This document shows positions 7,628 to 15,637 of a stretch of DNA of 45,969 nt, one piece after another. The notes under the pieces are model-generated. The model did not search any database and was not told the DNA's origin. It worked only from the letters and a program-made list of their open reading frames with translations. Where the stretch lies: assembly GCA_900317155.1 (NCBI GenBank), contig ONFO01000026.1:1-45969 (forward strand), written 5' to 3'. Every line of letters begins with the position of its first letter. Within the stretch, counting starts at the first letter, position 1. A program made the position numbers and the translations under genes. This stretch comes from an uncultured Bacteroidales bacterium (GTDB taxonomy: Bacteria; Bacteroidota; Bacteroidia; Bacteroidales; F082).

Positions 7628-7703
7628 CCTAAAAAATCAAACTTGACTGTAACTTTTTCACCTATTCTCCGTCTTACTACAAATCAATTAAAACAAACAT
7701 ACA

Positions 7704-8522
7704 ATGAAAAGAAACATCTTAATCATCGCAGCGGTCATCATCAGCATGACGCTCAATGCCTGTTCCCTCAATTTGGATGGGGAAACGATCGGCGGCAAAA
7801 CCATCGAAGGCGATGGCAACATCGTTACTCACACCTACGACGTGACCGCGTTCAATGAAATCTCGACTTCGCTGCCGGCAACGGTCAACTTCACGATTGC
7901 CGACAGTTACTCCTGCAACGTCAGTGTGGACGAAAACCTTTTCGACTACCTCGACATCAAAGTGAAAGACAATGAGTTGCTCATGGGCAAATGTAAGGAC
8001 GACAAAAACAAAAATTTGAAAGCCACGAAATTTGTTATCGAAGTAACGGCTCCGAGTTTGGAGGTTATCAACCTTGCTGGCAGTGGCACTTTCAACGCCA
8101 ATAGTCCGTTGGAAGCGGAGAAATTTGAGGCCAACGTGGCCGGTTCGGGCGACATCGTTTTCCATAAAACGGTCACTACTCAGAAAGTTGATTTGAATGT
8201 GGCTGGATCGGGCGATTTAGCTTGCAATGAACTGATTTCTGACGAGTTAGGCTGTTATATTGCTGGTTCGGGCGACTTGAAAGTCGTTAGTGGTCAGGTG
8301 CGCAAAGCCGAGGCTGGTGTGGCCGGATCGGGCGACATCGTCCTGACCTGCAACATTGAGAACCTTGATGCCAACATTGCCGGTTCAGGCGACATCAAGG
8401 CGCGGGTCAGCGCCAAGCTCAAGTACGCCATCATCGGCTCTGGCGATATTGGTTACTATGGTAATCCTGTCGTGGAAGGAGACAAAGCGGGTCGCGGTGG
8501 TTTGACACGCCTTGGCGACTGA
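7704..8522 (+). CDS. DUF2807-type lipoprotein with GSGD repeats (head GIN domain)
   Basis: This 272-aa protein has a lipoprotein signal with lipobox LNAC (Cys20). It then shows the usual family opening: YDVTAFNEISTSLPATVNF, then the turn EVINLAGSGT. Seven copies of an (A/I)GSG(D/T) motif follow at roughly 20-residue spacing from residue ~125 to ~250 (LAGSGT, VAGSGDI, VAGSGDL, IAGSGDL, VAGSGDI, IAGSGDI, IIGSGDI). Each marks a turn of a right-handed parallel beta solenoid. DUF2807 proteins are widespread Bacteroidota envelope proteins, often called putative auto-transporter adhesins, and their role is not established. The gene sits after the ABC/GntR operon and the palindromic element, and a clear terminator follows. 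Confidence 0.88.
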   Translation: MKRNILIIAAVIISMTLNACSLNLDGETIGGKTIEGDGNIVTHTYDVTAFNEISTSLPATVNFTIADSYSCNVSVDENLFDYLDIKVKDNELLMGKCKDDKNKNLKATKFVIEVTAPSLEVINLAGSGTFNANSPLEAEKFEANVAGSGDIVFHKTVTTQKVDLNVAGSGDLACNELISDELGCYIAGSGDLKVVSGQVRKAEAGVAGSGDIVLTCNIENLDANIAGSGDIKARVSAKLKYAIIGSGDIGYYGNPVVEGDKAGRGGLTRLGD

Positions 8523-8564
8523 CAACAGCGAAAGTAAATCTCTTTTTCATAACCTTGTAATGAG

Positions 8565-8600
8565 AAACGGCTGACCCATCGGGCCAGCCGTTTTCTTTCG
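8565..8600 (+). terminator. Rho-independent terminator after the DUF2807 gene
   Basis: Arms aaacggctg (8565-8573) and cagccgttt (8585-8593) pair. After one mismatch a 3-bp inner stem (ccc/ggg) closes an ATC loop. The T-rich run ttttctttcgtttt follows. On the opposite strand there is no T-run, so it serves mainly the plus-strand gene. Confidence 0.85.
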
Positions 8601-8604
8601 TTTT

Positions 8605-8675
8605 ACATGAATTGCCACGAATTATTCATGAATTTCATTAATGACAATTCGTGTTCAATTGATGATAATTCATGT
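8605..8675. repeat. AT-rich nested inverted repeats between convergent genes
   Basis: acatgaatt (8605-8613) pairs with aattcatgt (8667-8675), and cacgaatt (8616-8623) with aattcgtg (8646-8653). In between, attcatgaat is self-complementary. The segment separates the plus-strand DUF2807 terminator from the stop codon of the minus-strand C25 gene. It may act in transcript ending for the latter or be a dispersed repeat. Confidence 0.6.
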
Positions 8676-8681
8676 AGAAAA

Positions 8682-11600
8682 TCACCTGATTACGCTAACA
8701 CGCTTGACACCCACACCGTTTTCGGTATAGATGCGAATCATGAACACACCTGCACCAAACTGGCTCATGTTCAAGGTCTCCGTGTCGTTATTCACTTCGG
8801 CATCGTACACCACCTGGCCGAGCTCGTTCACCACAGTGAGGCGTTGCATGTCTTCAGCCACAATAGTGACATTGCCATCGGTCGGGTTGGGGTAGAGGCT
8901 GGCGTTGATGCTGTACTCGTTCACATCGGTGGAGTTCTTCACCTTGATATCGAAGGTGCCGTTGCCGTTGTTGCATTCCGAAATAGGTGTGGCAGTCAAG
9001 ATGACTTCACCCTTGTAAGTGTCGCTCCAAGTGACGAGGACCGACTTGCCGTCATTGGCAGGTGTCAGTGCTCCGGCTTCTTCAGGCTCGATGCTATAGC
9101 CGACTTCCACATCATTGGCAATCGTATAAGTGCTTGTAGGTGTGAGGCGCACATCCAATTCGGCATCGCCGCTGATTTCGGGCAGGGTGGCCACAGGATT
9201 CACAACAATATTGATGGGCAGTTCGAGGGCAGCCTCACAACCATGAGAATCGGTGATTTTGGTGAAGACGATGTTGACATCTTCCGTGGGGGTGAGGCTC
9301 AATGTGTAATAGTCAATAAAGCTAAAGCTTTCAATGCCTTCGCCTTCAACAGTATATTCCACACCGCTACCACCAATTACAGTTGTGCCAGACAAAGGAA
9401 TATTCACTTCTTCGCCTTCGCAAATGCTGGTTGGGACTTCACCAATTGAAAGCGTGGGCTTTTGGTAGCAAAGGACTACAAATCCCAAATCCCCTTCTTC
9501 GTATGTGATTTGGCATGTGCGATTGCTGATAGACATGATATTGTATACTGTTGTGCCAAGTTCCGGAATGCCAAGGTCAATAATGGTGTCGTTGGCATTA
9601 AGCTCATATTCAGTCCCATTGATGTCGACAACGAAATCTGGTTCCGTGGGATTTCCATTAGGTGTGAATCCGTCAAGAGAGATGCCCATAAAGGCGTGTT
9701 CACCTTCGCAAGCGACAAAACCAGTGTATTCCAGATCTATCGTAGGCATGGGGTTCATCTCAAAAGGATAATCGTAAGTGAAGGAACCACAGCCAGGAGA
9801 TACAGCAAAAGCAGTCAAAGTGACTCCGTTTGCAATATCCAGTAATCCAGGAGTATAAGTGGTTTCCAAAGCGGAGGCATCTTCAAAAGTGCCGTCGCCA
9901 TCGGTCAGCCATTGGAAGGATATATATTCGCCGGAAATACTCACCGAAATGGGTTGAGGCTCATCGATGGCGCAATAATGAACATCGATAAGCGCGTTTT
10001 CAATCACTACCTTTTCCGTGACAAACACTGTCATTTCATCAGTAAATGTTTCGCCGTCGCCGTTGATGGTAATGGTTAATGTGGCTTGGCCATTATCAAT
10101 GTCCTGTTGTCCAGGGGTATAAATCGGGGTGGAGATGGTAGCGTCATCGAAGGTGCCGTCGCCAGAGGTCGTCCATTGCAGGTTGTCGTAATAGATGGCG
10201 TAGCCCACGACTTGGGCTTCACTGCCTTCGCAAACAGTTACATCATAACCAGCAGTGCCTGCCATCACACGATCGGAGGGCAGGCCGACGAAGTCAATCC
10301 AAACGCAGTCGCTTCCACCAGTGGTGTATTGGTCTTTGGTGTAGGTCCACTTGTACGTGTGTCTTCCAGCGGTAACAGGATAAGAAGCTTTGGCCCAAGC
10401 TACTGTACCCGACCAATTGTTCTTTTCTTGGTTGTCGATGTAGAAATGCAGCTTGTCGTAGCCATTCTCCGTCGACACCTTATAATAGAAGGAGATGCTG
10501 TCGTTTGAGCCAGCCTCATGGGTTAAAGTCAACGTGGTAGTGGCGTTGTCACCGATGGCACCCGACTTGATGCAGTATTGGCCTTCATACGGATCTTCGG
10601 TAACGAAACGCCAGGGCTTATTGGCATCGTTGGTCCAGCCTGCGCTAAATTCACCGCTTTCGAAGTCTTCGATGATGAGACCAACCTTGGCGACATACTC
10701 ATTTTGGACATTGTAAAGGCCAGATGTCACGCTAAGGTCAAGTGGGCAAGTGTAGCCAATTGGTGTGTCCTCGCTAATAGTAATAGTGAAGACGGCAGTC
10801 TGCGTTTCACTGGCATTGACATTCTCAAACTCGACCGTGCTTTCTTCCAACATGATGTAGGGCGAAAGCATTTGCAACGTGGCTGTGGTTGTGGCAGCAT
10901 CAGCATGGCCGTTGTTGTTGATGGGGAAACTGATTTGGGCAGTTTCGCCGGCGTCCAAGCGTCCGTTGCCGTTGCCGTTCACTTCAGTGATGCTCATGCC
11001 ACCAAGCTCAAACACAGGCGCGTAGGCTTTCATGACGAGGTTGCTGACATACACATCGTCACCATTGGTCACAGTGATGGTGAAGCGATTGCTTGTGTTG
11101 TCGGGCACGTTGTCAGCCACCGTAAACGAGAAGGCGTTGGCCACTGACTGTAAAGCGTTGGGATCCATACTCTCGAATTGGGCGGTGCCGTTGGTGATGG
11201 TGATGTATTCCGATTCGGTCTCCAATACGGCTTCGAAAGCGTTCATGACATCGCTACCCACGTTTCTCAAAGTGATGTCAAGGTCGATGGCTTCACCAAA
11301 ATCGAGTTGCCCGTTTTCATTCTGGTCGTGGATGACCTTGTTGTCGAAGACAATGTAAGGTCCATCGGCTGGAATGACACCCATGACAGCTTCATAACGC
11401 AGGTAGTTCTGACCGGTTACGATGAGGTTGATTTCGGTCGGGGGCACTTGGGGCTCAAACGCGATGGTTTGCGGGTTGCCAGTAGCTTCAGCGACGGCGA
11501 GGATATCCCAACCGCCTTCAATGTTTTCCTTCACGAGGCTAATTATGCAGCCTTCAGGGGCAGTGATGCTGACTTCGCCCAAGCCAGCAAGTACCACTTC

Positions 11601-13568
11601 AGGATGAACTACTTCCATCTCTTGAGGCACTTGCGTGTAGATGCGAAGGAAAGCGTCGCAGTGGGCGGTGAACATGGTGTAAGTAATGTCTTTGTTTTGG
11701 GTGTTGTAGGGCCAGGCACTTTGAGCCAAGAAATACTTACCTGCCACATTGCCGAAAGCAGGCATCCAGTTGCCCGTGTTTTCGGCAAATGGACCATAGG
11801 TAGGCATGAAATCGCCGTCGAAGAGGTCGTAGACACCCCAAACGTATGCGTCATTGACGAAAGAGTAGGAGACATGAGTCGGGCTGAGCACACCTACAGC
11901 TCCCGCATTCTGACCGTTGAAGGTACGTCGCATCCATTTTTCCGTGAAGCAGTTGCCGTTTGATCCGGTATAGTCAAACATACCAGTTTGACAGTTGATA
12001 GACATCACAAAGGGCATCTTACCAACATTGTTCATCTGATCAATATGGCTGTTGCGTACTGCAGGTTCTCCCCAACCGGTCTCAAGACCATGGTCGCGAT
12101 GTTGCAGCCAGAAGGAGCCTTCATTGACGGCTTGAACCACCAGCTCAGGGGTGCCGTTGTTCCAATCACCCAATTCACTCGGGGAGGCGGGGATATATCC
12201 AACACCGTTGGGACCAAAGTAGTTGACCACCATTGAAGTGTTTTGGTTGCTCGACCAGATGCTGCCTGGCGTACCGTCATAGATGCAGTTGATACGATTG
12301 GTGTCGTAACCATGATTGCGCATGTAACCACCAAACACTTCAGAACACAGTTGGAACCAACGTTCAGTTTGCCAGCCCAATGCTGTGATGGGGCGGCTGT
12401 AGAAGTCCGGATCTGTATTGGGGTTGGTGTATTCGTATTCAATCTGCTTGCCGACAAAGATGGGAAGCTCGGAGGCGTTTTGTGCCACCAGACGCGAGAA
12501 GACCATGTCGGGAAGGTTGTCGTTGCCTTGGGCATCAGCATATTTATTGTCGGTGATGCAGTTACCATAGTAATCCGAGTGGTATACAACCTCGGCAGGG
12601 ATATACTGGCCCAAATCGTTACCGTGGTCACCGAGCAGACAGACCGCTACGGGGGGAATATCCCAAGTGTGGTAGGCGTCGTGGAACCAAGCCTTCAACT
12701 GGGAGGTGTTGTTGGCAGGCATCTCATCCAAACGATACACTTTGGTGATGATGCCTTGACGGGTGCGGTAGTCTTTCAGCTGGTTGGCATATTCGGCCCA
12801 GGCATCGTTGTTCGGCGTGATGATAAGGTACTCGGCACCGTTTTCATCGCCGCGAAGCCATTCTTGCATACGAGTGGAATAGTCAATGACGGGCAGTTGA
12901 TCGTAGTTCATCAACTCGGCTGCAAGGATAGGATCCCAGTAGGGAGAACGCAGACGGTCCTCACCAAAATGGTCTGTACCGCCTTCAAAATCAATGGCAA
13001 GCTCAATGTTGGTGTAGACAATCAAGTCTTTTGTGACAGGGTTGTACTGGAAAGGTGTGATGGATACCGTAACCGACTCAACGCCACGGATGTAGGAGCT
13101 GCCCATGGTGAAAGGCTCGACGGGATAGAAGGCGTCCTTGCCGTAAATGGCCATGTCTTTCACATAGTTCATGTCGGGTTCCTCAGTCTCCGCCTGAATA
13201 CGAAGTGCAGGGGCGATGTTGACATTGTGTAGGGTCTCTTTTTCAAAGCTGACCACGCGCAAGCTTGCTGTGGCACCTTGTGGGATAGCCATCATGCGGC
13301 TTTCGGTGGGAAGGTTGGGGCAGCCTGCGTTGTTAGGAAGGGCAATGGCAGAGATGGTAATCTCCGACATGTCTTCGCCACGATAGTTGAGTTGGCTCAA
13401 CGACATCTGCCCTAAGTTGTAGCTGATGTGAAGGCCACTGCGGGTCTTTTCTGTCAGGGCAAAGCCTTGCTTCCCCTTGACGGGATAGTTGAAGGTCTGC
13501 GCCAAAGCAATATTGCCGATAAAGGCAAATAGCGTAAAAGCTAGTGCAAAGGATAATGACTTTTTCAT
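8682..13568 (-). CDS. Gingipain-family (C25) cysteine protease, T9SS-exported, 1628 aa
   Basis: A signal peptide (1-23, ending ALA-Q) is followed by a gingipain-type propeptide (~30-220). The C25 caspase-like domain (~240-640) carries a catalytic pair His493 (QHRDHGLETGW) and Cys526 (SINCQTG). The 33-residue spacing is the same as in gingipain RgpB. Ig-like segments follow, then an adhesin-type jelly roll (~965-1095, DFESGEFSAGW to VWIDFVGLP) and two (W)xTxGDGTFxDA repeats (~1105-1290). A T9SS sorting domain (~1553-1628, LYPNPTDGNVTIVA, ending VKRVSVIR) ends the protein. It should be exported through T9SS, lose its sorting domain to the PorU-type sortase and act on the cell surface. Cleavage specificity cannot be read from the sequence. 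It is a paralog of the protease at 34740-39521. Confidence 0.93.
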   Translation of the reverse strand: MKKSLSFALAFTLFAFIGNIALAQTFNYPVKGKQGFALTEKTRSGLHISYNLGQMSLSQLNYRGEDMSEITISAIALPNNAGCPNLPTESRMMAIPQGATASLRVVSFEKETLHNVNIAPALRIQAETEEPDMNYVKDMAIYGKDAFYPVEPFTMGSSYIRGVESVTVSITPFQYNPVTKDLIVYTNIELAIDFEGGTDHFGEDRLRSPYWDPILAAELMNYDQLPVIDYSTRMQEWLRGDENGAEYLIITPNNDAWAEYANQLKDYRTRQGIITKVYRLDEMPANNTSQLKAWFHDAYHTWDIPPVAVCLLGDHGNDLGQYIPAEVVYHSDYYGNCITDNKYADAQGNDNLPDMVFSRLVAQNASELPIFVGKQIEYEYTNPNTDPDFYSRPITALGWQTERWFQLCSEVFGGYMRNHGYDTNRINCIYDGTPGSIWSSNQNTSMVVNYFGPNGVGYIPASPSELGDWNNGTPELVVQAVNEGSFWLQHRDHGLETGWGEPAVRNSHIDQMNNVGKMPFVMSINCQTGMFDYTGSNGNCFTEKWMRRTFNGQNAGAVGVLSPTHVSYSFVNDAYVWGVYDLFDGDFMPTYGPFAENTGNWMPAFGNVAGKYFLAQSAWPYNTQNKDITYTMFTAHCDAFLRIYTQVPQEMEVVHPEVVLAGLGEVSITAPEGCIISLVKENIEGGWDILAVAEATGNPQTIAFEPQVPPTEINLIVTGQNYLRYEAVMGVIPADGPYIVFDNKVIHDQNENGQLDFGEAIDLDITLRNVGSDVMNAFEAVLETESEYITITNGTAQFESMDPNALQSVANAFSFTVADNVPDNTSNRFTITVTNGDDVYVSNLVMKAYAPVFELGGMSITEVNGNGNGRLDAGETAQISFPINNNGHADAATTTATLQMLSPYIMLEESTVEFENVNASETQTAVFTITISEDTPIGYTCPLDLSVTSGLYNVQNEYVAKVGLIIEDFESGEFSAGWTNDANKPWRFVTEDPYEGQYCIKSGAIGDNATTTLTLTHEAGSNDSISFYYKVSTENGYDKLHFYIDNQEKNNWSGTVAWAKASYPVTAGRHTYKWTYTKDQYTTGGSDCVWIDFVGLPSDRVMAGTAGYDVTVCEGSEAQVVGYAIYYDNLQWTTSGDGTFDDATISTPIYTPGQQDIDNGQATLTITINGDGETFTDEMTVFVTEKVVIENALIDVHYCAIDEPQPISVSISGEYISFQWLTDGDGTFEDASALETTYTPGLLDIANGVTLTAFAVSPGCGSFTYDYPFEMNPMPTIDLEYTGFVACEGEHAFMGISLDGFTPNGNPTEPDFVVDINGTEYELNANDTIIDLGIPELGTTVYNIMSISNRTCQITYEEGDLGFVVLCYQKPTLSIGEVPTSICEGEEVNIPLSGTTVIGGSGVEYTVEGEGIESFSFIDYYTLSLTPTEDVNIVFTKITDSHGCEAALELPINIVVNPVATLPEISGDAELDVRLTPTSTYTIANDVEVGYSIEPEEAGALTPANDGKSVLVTWSDTYKGEVILTATPISECNNGNGTFDIKVKNSTDVNEYSINASLYPNPTDGNVTIVAEDMQRLTVVNELGQVVYDAEVNNDTETLNMSQFGAGVFMIRIYTENGVGVKRVSVIR

Positions 13569-13622
13569 ATTGATTGTATTTTATATGTTGCTTGTTGTTT
13601 TTTTGTCCTCTATTTACGGAAA

Positions 13623-13665
13623 AGAGACGCAAGCTGACTCCAATGAATCATAGATTTGCGTCTCT
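13623..13665. repeat. 10-bp inverted repeat (agagacgcaa/ttgcgtctct)
   Basis: Arms 13623-13632 and 13656-13665 pair perfectly around a 23-nt loop. On the minus strand the hairpin is followed by ttttcc, so it could end transcription of the barrel/lipoprotein pair that stops at 13696. From memory, similar TTGCGTCTCT palindromes occur repeatedly in Bacteroidota genomes, which would make it a dispersed repeat. Confidence 0.6.
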
Positions 13666-13695
13666 AGTCTTAACTTCTAACTCTTAACAGGTAGC

Positions 13696-14631
13696 TCAGT
13701 CATACTCTCCCCATCTCATGCAAGCACCTTGTAATTGCTTCTTCAACGGGAATAGCAAGGTGATTTTGACGGTAGCATCCGTGTTGATTCTTGTACCCAA
13801 CAGATAGGGGTCGATGTAACCTGCGCCAATCACATTTTGCGATGTGCCGCTGGTTTCCTCATGAGTGAATGAGTTAAGTGCAGAGGCGTGTACATCAAAG
13901 GGGCTTGTGTTGACGAGAAAATATGCAAGAGAAGCGTGAGCGGAGACATCGGCTTTGAAGAGTAAGTAATAGTTGCCCACGTTGAGTTTGTACATCACGC
14001 CAGCTCCTCCCACTACACCAATATTCCATTGCCATGTGTTTTGTGCGCTCAACCCCACAGTGTCAATTGTTGCTGTGTTGCTCAGTTGTTGCTCAGGAGT
14101 ACCATAGTTCAGGATTTCTGTCTTTTTCCAAATCATTTTTCCTGCCATAGGGACGCTGACACGAGGACCGACGAAGACATACGGCCTGATGGCGCTATTG
14201 GAGAAATAGTAGGTGAACGGTGCTTGGACATTAATCTCAGTAAAGTCAACATCCAATTGGCGGTAATAGTTTTTGTTATGTTCGGGACCCATGCCCAAAC
14301 TTACTGGGAAGTTGTGTATCTCGTAGTTCAGCTGCAGGTTACGCATGGCATAATACCCTTCGAGGCTGATGGACATGCTTTTGTTGAGCATGCGTTCAAC
14401 AGAGAGGCCACCAACAATACCGAAGTTAAAAGGCTCGTTGTATTTGGTTTTTGTCCCGCCAAAGTGGAACCAATAAGTCGAGGTGACGCCGCCAATAAGA
14501 CCGACGTTGTATTTGGCTTCCGTTGAATTCACATTGCTGTTGGCAGATTGCAGGGGCTTTTTGAATTGTGCCTGCATGGTGTTGCAAAGAAGTGAAAAAA
14601 CCAGGAATAAAAGGAAGGTCGCTTTTTTCAT
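13696..14631 (-). CDS. Outer-membrane beta-barrel protein
   Basis: This 311-aa protein has a signal peptide (MKKATFLLFLVFSLLCNTMQA, cut before Q22) and alternating hydrophobic/polar beta strands with glycine turns: YNVGLIGGVTSTYW, FGIVGGLSVERMLN, MSISLEGYYAMRN, IRPYVFVGPRVS, WNIGVVGGAGVMYK. This resembles the outer membrane beta-barrel family (PorT-like, OMP_b-brl). The C-terminus is not a T9SS sorting domain. The gene lies 27 nt after a lipoprotein gene in the same direction, so the two probably form an operon driven from ~15590. The role is unknown; it lacks the typical opening of PorP/SprF T9SS components, so I do not call it one. Confidence 0.8.
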   Translation of the reverse strand: MKKATFLLFLVFSLLCNTMQAQFKKPLQSANSNVNSTEAKYNVGLIGGVTSTYWFHFGGTKTKYNEPFNFGIVGGLSVERMLNKSMSISLEGYYAMRNLQLNYEIHNFPVSLGMGPEHNKNYYRQLDVDFTEINVQAPFTYYFSNSAIRPYVFVGPRVSVPMAGKMIWKKTEILNYGTPEQQLSNTATIDTVGLSAQNTWQWNIGVVGGAGVMYKLNVGNYYLLFKADVSAHASLAYFLVNTSPFDVHASALNSFTHEETSGTSQNVIGAGYIDPYLLGTRINTDATVKITLLFPLKKQLQGACMRWGEYD

Positions 14632-14658
14632 TGCGTGTTGAGTTTGATGGTTATGTAC

Positions 14659-15510
14659 TTAATTAAACTCTCCGTAATGCAAATCACCAACACTTTTCAT
14701 AATCCAAACATTACCGGGAAGCGGTAATGAACCATTGTTGATAAGCGCATTATACAGGATGGAAGACTTGTTATAGTAATACATGGTTTGATAGCCGATT
14801 CTAAAGTCTTGTATGACAGGCATCTTTATCGTATCAGTAGTGTTGTGGACTGTGTCGGTCTGTACAACGATTTCTTCAGCCATTTTACCAGACATGATGA
14901 CGGCATGAAGTGGCTGCGTATTGGAACTGATGTTGCGTAATTCATAAAAATACGCTGTAAAATATGGATCGTTTCCCATGATGTATATAGTGTTGAAATC
15001 CATATATTTGGCGTTTTCATTTTTGAAATAAGAAGGAGCTATGGTGTCATTGACGAACGCGTCAAACCTGTCGTTAGCGCTAATAATGCTGACCGTACTG
15101 TCGTTGCTCGAATTCTCCAAAAACTGAAGGTGTCCCGTGTTGGCGTCAATATAGGGTCTTTGGAGGGTGTAGGTCGCGATGCCTTTATGTTGGTCGTAAA
15201 AATGGTAATACTCTTTGACGGGCAACAAACCGGTGCGGGGCTGCCAAAGCGTGTCTATTTTTACGGAAGACTCGAAGTAAAAACCATCGACAAGGTATTT
15301 CCCTTCTATTTTTGGAGGCTCATCACCAAAGTACAAATGATTCTGGCCAAACGCTTCCAACAGTCGCTGAGGCATGTATTCATTGATGTTCGGAATCTGC
15401 TGGTAGCCGTAATACACGGTCTTGTTGTTCGCTGGATCGTTTTTCATGCAGGAGCTGAAAAGCGCGAGCCCGCAAATGAAAACCAGTGATCTGAATAGGT
15501 GTTTCTTCAT
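14659..15510 (-). CDS. Hypothetical lipoprotein, 283 aa
   Basis: The signal sequence MKKHLFRSLVFICGLALFSSC has the lipidated cysteine at residue 21. The mature part is mostly beta-rich with many aromatic residues (YYGYQQIPNINEYMPQRLLEAFG, KEYYHFYDQHKG, YQTMYYYNKSS). No catalytic motif or known domain was recognised. A good minus-strand promoter sits ~50 nt upstream, and the beta-barrel gene follows after 27 nt. The pair may form an outer-membrane complex, which is inferred from position only. Confidence 0.75.
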   Translation of the reverse strand: MKKHLFRSLVFICGLALFSSCMKNDPANNKTVYYGYQQIPNINEYMPQRLLEAFGQNHLYFGDEPPKIEGKYLVDGFYFESSVKIDTLWQPRTGLLPVKEYYHFYDQHKGIATYTLQRPYIDANTGHLQFLENSSNDSTVSIISANDRFDAFVNDTIAPSYFKNENAKYMDFNTIYIMGNDPYFTAYFYELRNISSNTQPLHAVIMSGKMAEEIVVQTDTVHNTTDTIKMPVIQDFRIGYQTMYYYNKSSILYNALINNGSLPLPGNVWIMKSVGDLHYGEFN

Positions 15511-15561
15511 CGTATTAGAGCTATGGATGAGGTACTTTTATTTTGATAAAAAATAATCTGG

Positions 15562-15591
15562 CAAATGTAAGGATTTAGTCGTTACGTACAA
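15562..15591 (-). promoter_or_regulatory. Bacteroidota promoter for the lipoprotein/barrel operon
   Basis: Read on the minus strand, TTG (15591-15589) and TACATTTG (15569-15562) are separated by 19 nt. The start of transcription should lie near 15555, about 45 nt before the lipoprotein ATG at 15510. It separates this pair from the paralog array to the right. Confidence 0.75.
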
Positions 15592-15637
15592 CAAACCAAA
15601 CGAATTTTTTTTGCTGATTATTGTAAAACCTTGAATA

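Noticed and set aside
8607-13232. Long plus-strand open frames (e.g. 8607-9449, 12243-13232) opposite the C25 gene
   Set aside because: They lie antisense to a protein with signal peptide, catalytic dyad and sorting domain, have no recognisable domain, and their start codons lack promoters. They are by-products of the coding strand's composition.
13651-13658. TAGATTTG on the plus strand as a promoter
   Set aside because: It lies within the inverted repeat, and no plus-strand gene follows.
13696-14631. Barrel protein as a PorP/SprF T9SS component
   Set aside because: It lacks the typical PorP/SprF opening motif. General beta-barrel features are not enough for that label.
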